Shown here piece after piece: positions 36,426-46,344 of a DNA stretch of 64,000 nt. Source of the DNA: Halopseudomonas laoshanensis (lineage in GTDB: Bacteria > Pseudomonadota > Gammaproteobacteria > Pseudomonadales > Pseudomonadaceae). The stretch's first letter is position 1; every line of letters starts with the position of its first letter. Below the pieces are notes generated by a model. The model did no database searches, had not been told where the DNA came from, and saw only the letters and a program-made list of their open reading frames with translations. Made by a program: the position numbers and the translations under genes. The DNA lies in assembly GCF_008365385.1 (NCBI RefSeq), contig NZ_QOVF01000002.1, positions 558,001 through 622,000 of the forward strand, read 5' to 3'.

Positions 36426-37056
36426 ACTCCAGGAAAGCTCTCCACGGCTGTTACTGGCTGGCGGCGACCTGGTCAACGAGCATGCCGCCAGCCACAACGG
36501 ACCAGCCTACTCCAGCTACGCCCGCGAGCTTCTCAGCGAGCTCGCTACGCAACTGGGCATGCATTGCCCCCCTGCACTCTGGAGCGCTCGCGGCCATGGC
36601 AAGCCCACCCATCCTGGCCTGCATTCGGGATGGTACGCCAATATCACCCACAAAAAGGGTCGGGTAGTAGTCGGCTTGGCCGATCGCTGTTTCGGGATTG
36701 ATTTGGAATACGCGGCAGCGCGCCGCACTGCCCGGCTTGACGCGCTGATCGACCAACTGCCGGAGCCCTGGGTCAGGCAGCGCATACGTGAAGCCGACTC
36801 GAGAGTATCTGCTTTCTATCAGAGCTGGACGTTGTACGAATCGCTGTTCAAACACGCCAGCCACACCCCGCATCCTGCAGAGAACCTGTTTGCCATGCGC
36901 TTACATACCCTCGCCGAGCGCAGGTTGGATTGCGCAGTCTGGCAGGGCGATCAATGGACACTGGCCTTAGTCAGCGAGGGCCGAATGAGCCCCCACCCCA
37001 ACCCTGCAACGCTGTTCCCCGGGTTGCAGCCGACCAGGGTTTTTATTCTGGACTGA
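36406..37056 (+). CDS. 4'-phosphopantetheinyl transferase superfamily protein
   Basis: About 216 residues. The Sfp-type signatures are visible as FGIDLEYA (Mg-binding GIDLE) and WTLYESLFKH, in which the usual KE(A/S) Lys is replaced by Tyr. It would convert the operon's ACPs to holo form. The TTG at 36406 (20-base overlap with the preceding gene) is my best start; an ATG at 36295 would overlap by 131 bases. It is the last gene before a bidirectional terminator. The enzyme is at the end of the APE operon, as often seen for pathway-specific transferases. Confidence 0.78.
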   Translation: MSPSLNKLQESSPRLLLAGGDLVNEHAASHNGPAYSSYARELLSELATQLGMHCPPALWSARGHGKPTHPGLHSGWYANITHKKGRVVVGLADRCFGIDLEYAAARRTARLDALIDQLPEPWVRQRIREADSRVSAFYQSWTLYESLFKHASHTPHPAENLFAMRLHTLAERRLDCAVWQGDQWTLALVSEGRMSPHPNPATLFPGLQPTRVFILD

Positions 37057-37065
37057 GTAGCCGAT

Positions 37066-37094
37066 AAAAAAAGCCTCCATAGCAGGAGGCTTTA
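37066..37094. terminator. Bidirectional terminator between the APE operon and trxB
   Basis: GCCTCC-ATAGCA-GGAGGC with AAA/TTT extensions. A 7-A run on the left gives a U-run for the minus strand (trxB) and TTTATT for the plus strand. Confidence 0.88.
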
Positions 37095-37117
37095 TTCACA
37101 GCTGACCAAACCGCCGC

Positions 37118-38101
<984 letters not shown>

Positions 38102-38332
38102 TTAAACTAACGACCCGCCAGCCAGGTACGGCTGGTAACCTGACGACCAAACAACAAGTCAGGACCATGGTTTTTGATTGCGTGCATGTTAGGGCAGCGA
38201 CGGGCCTTTGAAAATGCCAAAGCTTGTATCAGCCGGATAGTTTACCCCTATAGGGCAGGTATAGTGATAATGCACAGACGATGCTGAGCAAACCCGACTT
38301 AGCAGCGATCCATTTACTCAAGGACAGTAGCA

Positions 38333-39076
38333 ATGCCAGAACTCATCATCCCCATGCGCGGCCCTGATTACCTGCGCGAGGGCTGGAACAGAATACGCCA
38401 GCCAGGGCTCAAGCGTTTTCTGGTGATACCGCTCATTCTCAACCTGGGCGTATTCATCGCCTTGATCAGTTGGGGCGTAACCCAGTTCAATCTGCTGATG
38501 GCTCGCCTGATGGGCACTCTGCCGGAGTGGATGGCCTTTATCGAGTGGTTGCTCTGGCCACTGTTTGCCCTGGTCGTGCTGGTTGTGCTGTTCTTCGGCT
38601 TCAGCGTGGTGGCCAACCTGATTGCCTCACCCTTCTACGGGTTCCTCGCGGAAAAGGTGGCCGAGCAGGAACGTGGGCTGGTCAGTCCGCCCACGGGGTA
38701 CAAGGAAATTCTGCTGGTAGTGCCGCGTAGCCTGGGCCGCGAACTGCGCAAGATCAGCTACTACCTGCCGCGGTTGATCGGCTTGCTGTTGCTGACGCTG
38801 ATTCCAGTGGTCAATCTTGTTTCCTCACCCCTATTGCTGCTGTTCGGCGTATGGATGATGGCGGTGCAGTACGTTGACTACCAGGCGGATAACGATCAAG
38901 TCAGCTTTATCGATATGCTGCGCTGGATGCGCGGCAGGCGCACCCTGGCCTTGAGCTTCGGCCTGCCGGTGTACTTCGGCATGCTGATACCGCTGGTAAA
39001 TCTGCTGGTCATGCCTGCAGCCGTGGCCGGCTCCACCTTGCTGTGGATTCGCGAGCGGCCCCAGCCGCTGCCATAA
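38333..39076 (+). CDS. cysZ: Sulfate transporter CysZ
   Basis: 247-residue inner membrane protein of the CysZ family, which imports sulfate for cysteine synthesis. The N-terminus has RGPDYLREGWNRIRQPGLKR (typical), followed by about four to six hydrophobic segments such as LALVVLVVLFFGFSVVANL and LIGLLLLTLIPVVNL, and ends RERPQ. Start ATG 38333 is typical. It is a neighbour of trxB, and both serve sulfur/redox metabolism, but they are divergent. The 267-base gap before it has no gene. Confidence 0.92.
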   Translation: MPELIIPMRGPDYLREGWNRIRQPGLKRFLVIPLILNLGVFIALISWGVTQFNLLMARLMGTLPEWMAFIEWLLWPLFALVVLVVLFFGFSVVANLIASPFYGFLAEKVAEQERGLVSPPTGYKEILLVVPRSLGRELRKISYYLPRLIGLLLLTLIPVVNLVSSPLLLLFGVWMMAVQYVDYQADNDQVSFIDMLRWMRGRRTLALSFGLPVYFGMLIPLVNLLVMPAAVAGSTLLWIRERPQPLP

Positions 39077-39129
39077 ATCTGTCACGCTATTGTCACACCG
39101 GCATCATTGGCTCACATGACAATATCGGC

Positions 39130-40332
39130 ATGATCGATAACATTGCGGCAAACCAGCGCTTTGCGCTGGTGACTGAAACCTACTCACCACAAATCAATGG
39201 CGTGGCCAACACCCTTGGCCGGCTTGTCGACGGCCTGTTGCTGCGCCATCACGCAGTGCAGCTTGTGCGCCCGGCCCAGACCGGCGAAACCATCGGCCGC
39301 GACTTACGCGGGGCCTTCAGCGAACTGCGCGTGCGCGGGCTACCTATCCCTGGCTATCCCGAGCTGCAATGGGGTTTACCTGCCAGCGTCAAATTGCAGC
39401 GTTTATGGCGGCGCGAAAGACCTGACGCGATCTACCTGGCCACCGAGGGTCCGCTGGGCTGGTCAGCTCTGCGGGTGGCACGACGCATGGGTATCCCCGT
39501 GATCAGCGGCTTTCATACCAACTTTCAGCAATACAGTGATCATTACGGCTTGAGCCTGTTTCACAAACCGATGATGAGCTATTTGCGCTGGTTCCACGGC
39601 CGGACACAGCTCACGCTGACCGCCAGCCCTGCCCAACAACGCGAGCTTATGCGTGCCGGCATGCAGAATCTGGCGCTGCTAGGACGCGGTGTGGACTGCG
39701 AGCGCTTCCATCCTGGCCACCGCAACAGCGCATTGCGAGCCAGCTGGCAAGTCGCTGACACTGACCTGGTGTTGTTGCATGTGGGGCGCCTTGCGGCGGA
39801 AAAGAATCTGGGCTTACTGGTTCAGGCCTGGCAACGGCTGCAGCAAAACCAGGTGCCCGGCTCACCCCGCTTGCGCCTGGTCATCGTCGGTGACGGGCCT
39901 TCGCGAGCAGACCTGCAGCGGCAGTTGCCTGATGCTGTTTTCACCGGCGCCTTGGTCGGCGAGCCGCTCACACAGGCCTATGCCAGTGCCGATCTGTTTG
40001 TGTTCCCCAGCGTGACCGAAACCTTCGGCAATGTCGTCACCGAGGCAATGGCCTCGGGCCTGGCGGTATGCGCTTTCGACCTGGCAGCCGCGCACCAGCA
40101 TATAAGAGACAGGTTCAGTGGCTGCCTGGCGGCGGAGGGCCATGAAAGTCTGTTCCTGGAAAACCTGGACTGGTTGATCAAAGATGCAGAGGGGCGGCGC
40201 AGCATACGTATGCACGCCAGGCATCGCGCCAGCCAGTTGGGTTGGGGCGACGTGGTACAACGTTTCGAGGGGTATTTGCTGAAGGCTGCCACCAGGCAGC
40301 CCGCAGGTTTGCCAGCACTACTGGGGAAGTAG
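39130..40332 (+). CDS. GT4-family glycosyltransferase
   Basis: 400 residues, GT-B fold. N-terminus FALVTETYSPQINGVANTL and a C-terminal VFPSVTETFGNVVTEAMASG (nucleotide-sugar site, EX7E) mark family 4, like mannosyltransferases acting on phosphatidylinositol or diacylglycerol. I start it at ATG 39130; an upstream extension in the same frame overlaps cysZ. It is likely membrane-associated through charged surfaces; acceptor unknown. It lies just after cysZ and is convergent with the oxidoreductase at 40370. Confidence 0.87.
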   Translation: MIDNIAANQRFALVTETYSPQINGVANTLGRLVDGLLLRHHAVQLVRPAQTGETIGRDLRGAFSELRVRGLPIPGYPELQWGLPASVKLQRLWRRERPDAIYLATEGPLGWSALRVARRMGIPVISGFHTNFQQYSDHYGLSLFHKPMMSYLRWFHGRTQLTLTASPAQQRELMRAGMQNLALLGRGVDCERFHPGHRNSALRASWQVADTDLVLLHVGRLAAEKNLGLLVQAWQRLQQNQVPGSPRLRLVIVGDGPSRADLQRQLPDAVFTGALVGEPLTQAYASADLFVFPSVTETFGNVVTEAMASGLAVCAFDLAAAHQHIRDRFSGCLAAEGHESLFLENLDWLIKDAEGRRSIRMHARHRASQLGWGDVVQRFEGYLLKAATRQPAGLPALLGK

Positions 40333-40369
40333 CGCTGGCAGTAGTTCAACTTGAGCCAGAGCCTTCAGC

Positions 40370-41479
40370 TCAAGCAAGAGTTTTCAACGCTTCGCGGCTG
40401 AACGGCAGAATGTCGGCAAAGCGGCCTTCGCGCACTTTGTCGGCCCACTGCGGATCAACGATCAAAGCGCGACCCACGGCAACCAGATCGAATTCGCCCT
40501 GACCCAGGCGCTCAAGCAAACCGTCGATATTGGCGGTTTCGGCGACCTTGTCGGTCTTGACCATGAACTCCAGGAACTCGCCATCCAGACCCACACTACC
40601 GACGGTAATGCAGGGCTTGCCGGTGATGTTGCGTGTCCAGCCCGCCAGATTAAGCGGTGAACCGTCGAATTCCGGCTCCCAGAAACGGCGCTGTGAGCAA
40701 TGGAAAATATCCACGCCGGCATCAGCCAATGGCTTGAGGAAGGCTTCGAGCAGATCGGGCGTGGGTGCCAGACGCGCACTGTAGTCCTGCTGTTTCCACT
40801 GGGAGAAACGGAAGATAACCGGATAATCCGGGCCGACCGCATCACGTACGGCGCTGATGATCTCAACCGCGAAGCGCGCGCGGTTTTCCATGCTGCCGCC
40901 GTACTCGTCGGTACGCTGGTTGGTGCCGTCCCAGAAAAACTGGTCGATCAGGTAGCCGTGCGCGCCGTGCAGCTCGATAGCATCAAAACCGATTTCCTTG
41001 GCATCCTTGGCTGCCTGGGCGAAGGCCTTGACCACGTCCTGGATATCGTCGTGGGTCATGCCATGCACCAGCTCTTTACCGTCCTTGACCTTCTCCATCG
41101 GGCCGTAACCCGGTACATCGCCGTCCGGTGGCGTGCCCAAGCGGCGCACATTACCTACGTGCCACAATTGCGGAGCAATCTTGCCACCCACCGCGTGTAC
41201 GGCATCGACTACTTTCTTCCAGCCGGCCAGGGCTTCTTCGCCATGGAACGCCGGTACATCCGGGTAGCCATTGGCGGCCTTGTGACCTACCGTGGTGCCC
41301 TCGGTGATGATCAGGCCAACACCTGATTCAGCACGGCGACGGTAGTATTCCACTACCTGTTCGCCAGGGACGCCGTTGGGCGAAAAGTTGCGCGTCATCG
41401 GCGCCATGACGATGCGATTGCTCAGGCTCAAAGGGCCGAGTTCAAAGGAGGCGAAAAGCGGGCTGGTATCAGCGGACAT
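40370..41479 (-). CDS. Old Yellow Enzyme family NADH:flavin oxidoreductase
   Basis: 369-residue FMN enzyme, TIM-barrel of the OYE class. Motifs: NRIVMAPMTRNFSPNG, HGAHGYLIDQFFWDG with NQRTDEYGG, and the phosphate-binding VGRALIVDPQW. OYE reduces activated C=C bonds and nitro compounds. It is next to a TetR regulator on the same strand, with matching operator-like sites upstream of both, resembling the nemRA arrangement, so it is probably induced by electrophiles (inference). The ATG at 41479 has AGTACTTGTATG context and GGAGTACTTGT. Confidence 0.92.
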   Translation of the reverse strand: MSADTSPLFASFELGPLSLSNRIVMAPMTRNFSPNGVPGEQVVEYYRRRAESGVGLIITEGTTVGHKAANGYPDVPAFHGEEALAGWKKVVDAVHAVGGKIAPQLWHVGNVRRLGTPPDGDVPGYGPMEKVKDGKELVHGMTHDDIQDVVKAFAQAAKDAKEIGFDAIELHGAHGYLIDQFFWDGTNQRTDEYGGSMENRARFAVEIISAVRDAVGPDYPVIFRFSQWKQQDYSARLAPTPDLLEAFLKPLADAGVDIFHCSQRRFWEPEFDGSPLNLAGWTRNITGKPCITVGSVGLDGEFLEFMVKTDKVAETANIDGLLERLGQGEFDLVAVGRALIVDPQWADKVREGRFADILPFSREALKTLA

Positions 41480-41522
41480 ACAAGTACTCCGTATATAATT
41501 AATCGTCTAATACGACAGATGG

Positions 41523-41534
41523 TTGACCGGTCGT
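41523..41534 (-). promoter_or_regulatory. Putative TetR operator upstream of the OYE gene
   Basis: ACGACCGGTCAA on the minus strand, with palindromic core GACCGGTC, 44-55 bases upstream of the OYE start. It matches the site at 42155-42166 in 11 of 12 positions. Confidence 0.6.
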
Positions 41535-41554
41535 CTTGTTCGGGTTTGGGCAGT

Positions 41555-42142
41555 TCAGGGACGTAATAATCTTTCCAGTTGAGCGATAAAAACCCGCAAA
41601 GGGGCAATCTGCCGGTCTACTTTCATGCGCAGCAACGCACCTTCCCACGCTGCACCAATAAAAGTGCCCAGGGCCTGGGGGTCCTGGTCAGCAGGCAGTT
41701 CACCGGCGTCCCGGGCCTGCGCCAGACAATCAGCCAATACCTGGCTGGAGCGGTTGAGGATGGCGCTGGCGGCATAACCTATCGGCTGGCTGTCACCGGC
41801 TTTCTCATGGCAGAGGCTACCGATGAAGCACTGATGACTCGGCTCGATCTGGTTGGCAAAATAGCCGACCAGGTCGCGATAGAAGCGCAACACCCGCTCG
41901 CGCGGCGAAGCGTCCTCGGCCTGCAAGGCAGCGGCAAAGCGCTCCAGACGCGGGGTGTAATAGTAATGCAGCGCCTGGATGGCAAAATCTTCCTTGCTCT
42001 CGAAGTAATGATAGAAAGAGCCCTTGGGCACACCGGCGCTCTGGGTAATTTCCTGTACCCCAGTACCGTTATAACCCTTGAGCAACATGACTTCAGTTCC
42101 GGCCGCAAGAATGCGTGCACGTTTATCCTGGATAGCGTTCAT
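41555..42142 (-). CDS. TetR family transcriptional regulator
   Basis: 195 residues with an N-terminal HTH: ITQSAGVPKGSFYHYFESKEDFA (about residues 32-54), here the core VPKGSFYHYFESKED. A C-terminal ligand-binding helical domain follows, with Cys in HQCFIGSLCHEK. The ATG at 42142 (MNAIQDKRARIL) fits; eight further codons upstream would cover the operator. It probably represses itself and the OYE gene. The ligand is unknown; Cys-based electrophile sensing as in NemR is possible. Confidence 0.9.
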   Translation of the reverse strand: MNAIQDKRARILAAGTEVMLLKGYNGTGVQEITQSAGVPKGSFYHYFESKEDFAIQALHYYYTPRLERFAAALQAEDASPRERVLRFYRDLVGYFANQIEPSHQCFIGSLCHEKAGDSQPIGYAASAILNRSSQVLADCLAQARDAGELPADQDPQALGTFIGAAWEGALLRMKVDRQIAPLRVFIAQLERLLRP

Positions 42143-42154
42143 GCCAATCACTAT

Positions 42155-42166
42155 ACGACCGGTCAT
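42155..42166 (+). promoter_or_regulatory. Putative TetR operator upstream of tetR
   Basis: ACGACCGGTCAT, 13-24 bases upstream of the regulator's ATG, shares the GACCGGTC palindrome with 41523-41534. It is placed to block its own promoter. Confidence 0.6.
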
Positions 42167-42263
42167 GTTTTATTTATAGCGCCATATGGTTTTATTGATT
42201 TGATTGATGGCGGAAAATAATGCGCGCTAAGCCACGGGCCGTGCATGGGATGAATTCAGTTAT

Positions 42264-42292
42264 AAAAAAACCGGGAATATCCCGGTCTTTTT
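42264..42292. terminator. Bidirectional terminator next to the FKBP gene
   Basis: ACCGGGA-ATA-TCCCGGT with A7 before it and TCTTTTT after it, so it can stop transcripts from either strand. It ends the FKBP gene on the minus strand. Confidence 0.87.
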
Positions 42293-42316
42293 GGAGCTTG
42301 AAGCTAGCGCGGCAAC

Positions 42317-42802
42317 TTAGTGCTCGACGCCGCCTTCACCATGGATATGACCATGGGCAAGCTCATCTTCAGTGGCTTCGCGTACGCCGGCGACCTTAAC
42401 TTCAAACGTCAGGCGCTGGCCTGCGAGCGGGTGGTTACCGTCGACAGTCACTTCGTCACCTTCTACGGCAGTAATAGTGACGATCTGCATGCCGCCGTCA
42501 GGACCGGAAGCGTGAAACTGCATGCCGACTTCCAGCTCGTCGACGCCTTCGAACATGTTGCGACCCAGTACAGCGACCAGTTCAGCACTGAATTCGCCGT
42601 AGGCGTTTTCTGGCTCAACGGAAACTTTCAATTCATCGCCGACCTGCTTGCCATCAAGCGCCTGCTCCAGACCGGGGATAATATTGCCCGCGCCATGCAG
42701 GTAAACCAGCGGGCCACCACCAGCGGAAGAATCCAGTACTTCGCCTGCATCATTGGTCAAGGTGTATTCAATCGATACGGCTTTGTTGGCAGCAATCTGC
42801 AT
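42317..42802 (-). CDS. SlyD-like FKBP peptidyl-prolyl isomerase
   Basis: 161 residues, FKBP fold with YLHGAGNIIPGLEQALDGK and ENAYGEFSAELV, plus an inserted flap and a C-terminal His-rich AHGHIHGEGGVEH that may bind metal. It accelerates proline isomerisation and may aid protein folding. The start ATG 42802 (MQIAANKAVSIEYTL) is the family start; the frame further upstream (38 residues) is not family-like. The terminator follows its stop. Confidence 0.92.
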   Translation of the reverse strand: MQIAANKAVSIEYTLTNDAGEVLDSSAGGGPLVYLHGAGNIIPGLEQALDGKQVGDELKVSVEPENAYGEFSAELVAVLGRNMFEGVDELEVGMQFHASGPDGGMQIVTITAVEGDEVTVDGNHPLAGQRLTFEVKVAGVREATEDELAHGHIHGEGGVEH

Positions 42803-42953
42803 AATCTGATACCTGTCTTTTTGCGTGAAGCGCGCCAGTTTACGCCAATTGACCCCATAACGCACGGGTTGACCGATGCACGGCCACCCGTGAAGATGAC
42901 TGAAACGGTGCCACAATGCGCACTCAAGCTGGCTGGAAGGGAGTTATCAATCA

Positions 42954-44141
42954 ATGTCAGACCGACTGGTCCTGGTGATCAATTGCGGCAGTTCGTCGAT
43001 CAAATTCGCCTTGCGCAGCGAGCTTCACTCCTCAGCGCTGTTGAGTGGTCTGGCCGATCGTCTGGGCAGTAACAAGGCCACGCTGACCTGGCAGAATGCA
43101 GATAACAAGGAAACCTTGGCGCTGGCGGACGGCGAACACGCGACCGCGCTGGCCGCACTGCTGCCGCTGATCGAGCGCCACGCTAGGCAGCCGCTCAGTG
43201 CCGTCGGCCATCGGGTGGTGCATGGCGGTGAGCACTTTACCGGGGCGCAGATCATCGATCAGCAGGTACTCGACGCCATCCGCGCCAACGCCCCGTTGGC
43301 GCCGCTGCATAACCCGGCCAATCTGGCCGGTATCGAAGCCGCCATGCGTGTGTTCCGACAGATCCCGCATATGGCGATCTTCGACACCGCCTTTCATCAG
43401 AGCATGCCCGCGCATGCCTACCGCTACGCTCTGCCCGAGGCGCTGTATACCGAGCATGGCATTCGCCGTTACGGCTTTCATGGCACCAGCCATCAGTATG
43501 TCAGCGCCCAGGCCAGCAAACTTGCCGGCCTGCAGCCGAACAATGGCGCCTGGCTTAGCGCCCACCTGGGCAACGGCTGCTCCAGCTGCGCCGTGCTCGA
43601 CGGGCGCAGCCAGGACACCAGCATGGGGCTTACACCGCTGGAGGGATTGGTCATGGGCACACGCAGCGGCGATGTCGATCCCAACCTGCATGCCCATCTG
43701 GCCAGAACCCTGAACTGGGATCTGCCGCGTATTGAAGCCATGCTTAACCGCGAAAGCGGCCTTTTAGGCCTCTCCGGTTTGACCAATGACATGCGCCAAC
43801 TGGAGCAGGCGCGCAGTGAAGGCCATACAGGCGCGGCGCTGGCGATCGACGTATTCTGTTATCGTCTGGCACGCTCATTGATGGGACTGGCCGCCGCACT
43901 GCCGCGTCTTGATGGCCTGATCTTTACCGGCGGCATTGGCGAGAACTCCGCCCTGGTGCGCGGCAAAACGCTGGAACATATGACCGTGCTCGGGCTCAAA
44001 CTCGACACAGAGCGCAATACATCGGCGCCGCGGGGTCAGGCATGCATGATCAATCATTCCGACTCACCGGCTATCATGGTGATACCCACCGACGAAGAGC
44101 GCCAGATCGCGGACGAGAGCCTGGCCTTGATCCCACACTGA
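42954..44141 (+). CDS. ackA: Acetate kinase
   Basis: 395-residue acetate/propionate kinase: [16 protein letters not shown] at the N-terminus, the phosphate-binding [11 protein letters not shown], and [13 protein letters not shown]. It interconverts acetyl phosphate and acetate with ATP. Start ATG 42954 follows GGGAGTTATC. The pta gene follows 25 bases later, so the two form the usual ackA-pta operon. Confidence 0.96.
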   Translation: MSDRLVLVINCGSSSIKFALRSELHSSALLSGLADRLGSNKATLTWQNADNKETLALADGEHATALAALLPLIERHARQPLSAVGHRVVHGGEHFTGAQIIDQQVLDAIRANAPLAPLHNPANLAGIEAAMRVFRQIPHMAIFDTAFHQSMPAHAYRYALPEALYTEHGIRRYGFHGTSHQYVSAQASKLAGLQPNNGAWLSAHLGNGCSSCAVLDGRSQDTSMGLTPLEGLVMGTRSGDVDPNLHAHLARTLNWDLPRIEAMLNRESGLLGLSGLTNDMRQLEQARSEGHTGAALAIDVFCYRLARSLMGLAAALPRLDGLIFTGGIGENSALVRGKTLEHMTVLGLKLDTERNTSAPRGQACMINHSDSPAIMVIPTDEERQIADESLALIPH

Positions 44142-44166
44142 CACGCCCCACCAGACAGGACGTTAC

Positions 44167-46299
44167 ATGCATACCTTCTTTATTGCTCCTACCGGCTTCG
44201 GCGTCGGCCTGACCTCAATCAGCCTGGGCCTGATTCGCGCGCTGCAGCGCACCGGCCTGCGCGTACATTTTCTCAAACCCATCGCCCAGCCACACCCGGG
44301 TGACACCGGCCCAGAACGGTCCAGCGAACTGATCAGCCGCACGCTCGGCCTGACTCCGCCGACACCGCTGACCTTGCCTGAAGTCGAACATCGCCTGGCC
44401 AATGGTCAGCTCGACGAAGTGCTCGAAGATATCATCAGCCTGTTCCAGCAAACCGCGGCAGACGCCGATGTGGTGATTGTCGAAGGCATGGTGCCGACCC
44501 GGCAGGCCAGTTACGCCGCCCGCATCAATCAGCACCTGGCGCGCAGCCTGGACGCCGATGTGATCCTGGTCACCGCGCCGGATGACCAGGACATGGCCAG
44601 CTTGGCCGATCGTATCGAGATCCACGCCCAGGGCTTCGGTGGGCCACGCCACCCCAAGGTGCTTGGCGTAATCGTCAACAAGGTGCGCAATCTGGAAATG
44701 CGCGAAGATCCGCCATCGGACCGCGATGCGCTCAAGCGCACACTGAAAGAGTACGCGCTGGCACTGAAGCAGGAATCAAGCGTCCTCAATACCGAAGAGT
44801 TTCGTCTGATCGGCTGCGTACCCTGGCAGGACGAATTGAACGCGCCCCGTACCTCCGACGTCGCCGCCTTACTCGACGCGACGATATTGCATCCCGGCGA
44901 CATGCAGCACCGCCGCGTGATGGACATTGCTCTCTGTGCGCGTACGGTGCCGAATATTGTTGAACGCCTCAAGCCCGGCACGTTGATCGTCACGCCGGGC
45001 GATCGCGATGACGTGATCATCGCCGCCAGCCTTGCCGCGCTGGCCGGCACGCCACTGGCCGGGCTGTTACTGACCAGCGATTTCACTCCAGATGCCCGAG
45101 TTATGCAGCTGTGCCAGCCAGCACTGGATGGCGGCCTGCCGCTGCTCGCCGTGGCCACCAACACCTTCAACTCCGCCACCCGCCTGGATCGCATGAATCG
45201 TGAAATCCCGGTGGATGATCAGGAGCGCGCCGAGCTGGTAACCGAGTACGCAGCATCACACATAGACCATGCCTGGCTGGCCAAACGCTGTGACACCCCG
45301 CGCGAGCTGCGCATGTCACCCCCGGCCTTTCGCTACCAACTGATGCGCCGCGCCCAGCAAGCGGCAAAACGCATCGTGCTGCCGGAAGGCGACGAACCAC
45401 GCACCGTACAGGCCGCTGCCATCTGCCAACGCCGCGGCATTGCCCAGTGCATCCTGCTGGCCAAACGCGAGTCAGTAGAAGCAGTAGCGCGCGCCCAGCA
45501 CATCACCCTGCCCGAGGGTCTGCAGATCATTGATCCGGAAAGTGTGCGCGAGCGGTACGTGCTGCCGATGGTCGAGAGGCGCAAGGGCAAGGGTCTGAAT
45601 GCACCCATGGCCTTGCAGCAACTGGAAGATAACGTGGTACTGGGCACCATGATGCTTGCTCTGGATGAAGTTGATGGCCTGGTGTCCGGCGCCATCCACA
45701 CCACAGCCAATACCATTCGCCCTGCTTTTCAGCTGATCAAGACAGCACCCGGCTACAACCTGGTGTCTTCAATCTTTTTCATGCTGCTCCCCGAACAGGT
45801 ACTGGTCTACGGCGACTGCGCGGTGAATCCTGACCCGAACGCCGAAGAACTGGCCGAGATCGCCATTCAAAGTGCTCGCTCGGCAGAAGCCTTCGGCATT
45901 CCGGCGCGGGTGGCGATGATCAGTTACTCGACCGGCGAATCGGGAACCGGCCTGGATGTCGAGAAAGTACGCGAAGCCACGCAGATAGCCAAAAAACGCG
46001 AGCCGGCATTGTTGATCGACGGTCCGCTTCAGTATGATGCTGCCGCCATCGCCAGCGTCGGCGCACAAAAAGCGCCAGACAGCCCGGTGGCCGGCAAGGC
46101 CACTGTGTTCGTGTTCCCCGACCTGAATACTGGCAACACGACCTACAAGGCCGTGCAGCGTAGCGCCAACGTGGTCAGTGTCGGCCCGATGTTGCAGGGC
46201 CTGCGCAAGCCGGTAAATGACCTGTCTCGCGGCGCGCTGGTGGATGACATTGTCTACACCATCGCTCTGACCGCCATTCAGGCCGAGATGAATGAATAG
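44167..46299 (+). CDS. pta: Phosphate acetyltransferase
   Basis: 710 residues with three parts: an N-terminal P-loop-like domain (FFIAPTGFGVGLTSISLG), a central DRTGG region (LIVTPGDRDDVIIAASLAAL) and a C-terminal catalytic PTA domain (IVLPEGDEPRTVQAAAICQ, GLVSGAIHTTANTIRPAFQ, LNTGNTTYKAVQRSA). It links acetyl-CoA to acetyl phosphate. Length is that of the long proteobacterial form. Cotranscribed with ackA. Confidence 0.96.
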   Translation: MHTFFIAPTGFGVGLTSISLGLIRALQRTGLRVHFLKPIAQPHPGDTGPERSSELISRTLGLTPPTPLTLPEVEHRLANGQLDEVLEDIISLFQQTAADADVVIVEGMVPTRQASYAARINQHLARSLDADVILVTAPDDQDMASLADRIEIHAQGFGGPRHPKVLGVIVNKVRNLEMREDPPSDRDALKRTLKEYALALKQESSVLNTEEFRLIGCVPWQDELNAPRTSDVAALLDATILHPGDMQHRRVMDIALCARTVPNIVERLKPGTLIVTPGDRDDVIIAASLAALAGTPLAGLLLTSDFTPDARVMQLCQPALDGGLPLLAVATNTFNSATRLDRMNREIPVDDQERAELVTEYAASHIDHAWLAKRCDTPRELRMSPPAFRYQLMRRAQQAAKRIVLPEGDEPRTVQAAAICQRRGIAQCILLAKRESVEAVARAQHITLPEGLQIIDPESVRERYVLPMVERRKGKGLNAPMALQQLEDNVVLGTMMLALDEVDGLVSGAIHTTANTIRPAFQLIKTAPGYNLVSSIFFMLLPEQVLVYGDCAVNPDPNAEELAEIAIQSARSAEAFGIPARVAMISYSTGESGTGLDVEKVREATQIAKKREPALLIDGPLQYDAAAIASVGAQKAPDSPVAGKATVFVFPDLNTGNTTYKAVQRSANVVSVGPMLQGLRKPVNDLSRGALVDDIVYTIALTAIQAEMNE

Positions 46300-46344
46300 A
46301 TTCGAGCCAGCACTACAGACTGGCCTTTTGAGTGAGCCCTTAGA

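Noticed and set aside
19705-37056. Cluster as housekeeping fatty-acid synthesis
   Set aside because: Presence of CLF, ammonia-lyase, MMPL exporter, DUF3261 and LolA-like genes, and overlapping operon structure, argue for a dedicated polyene pathway.
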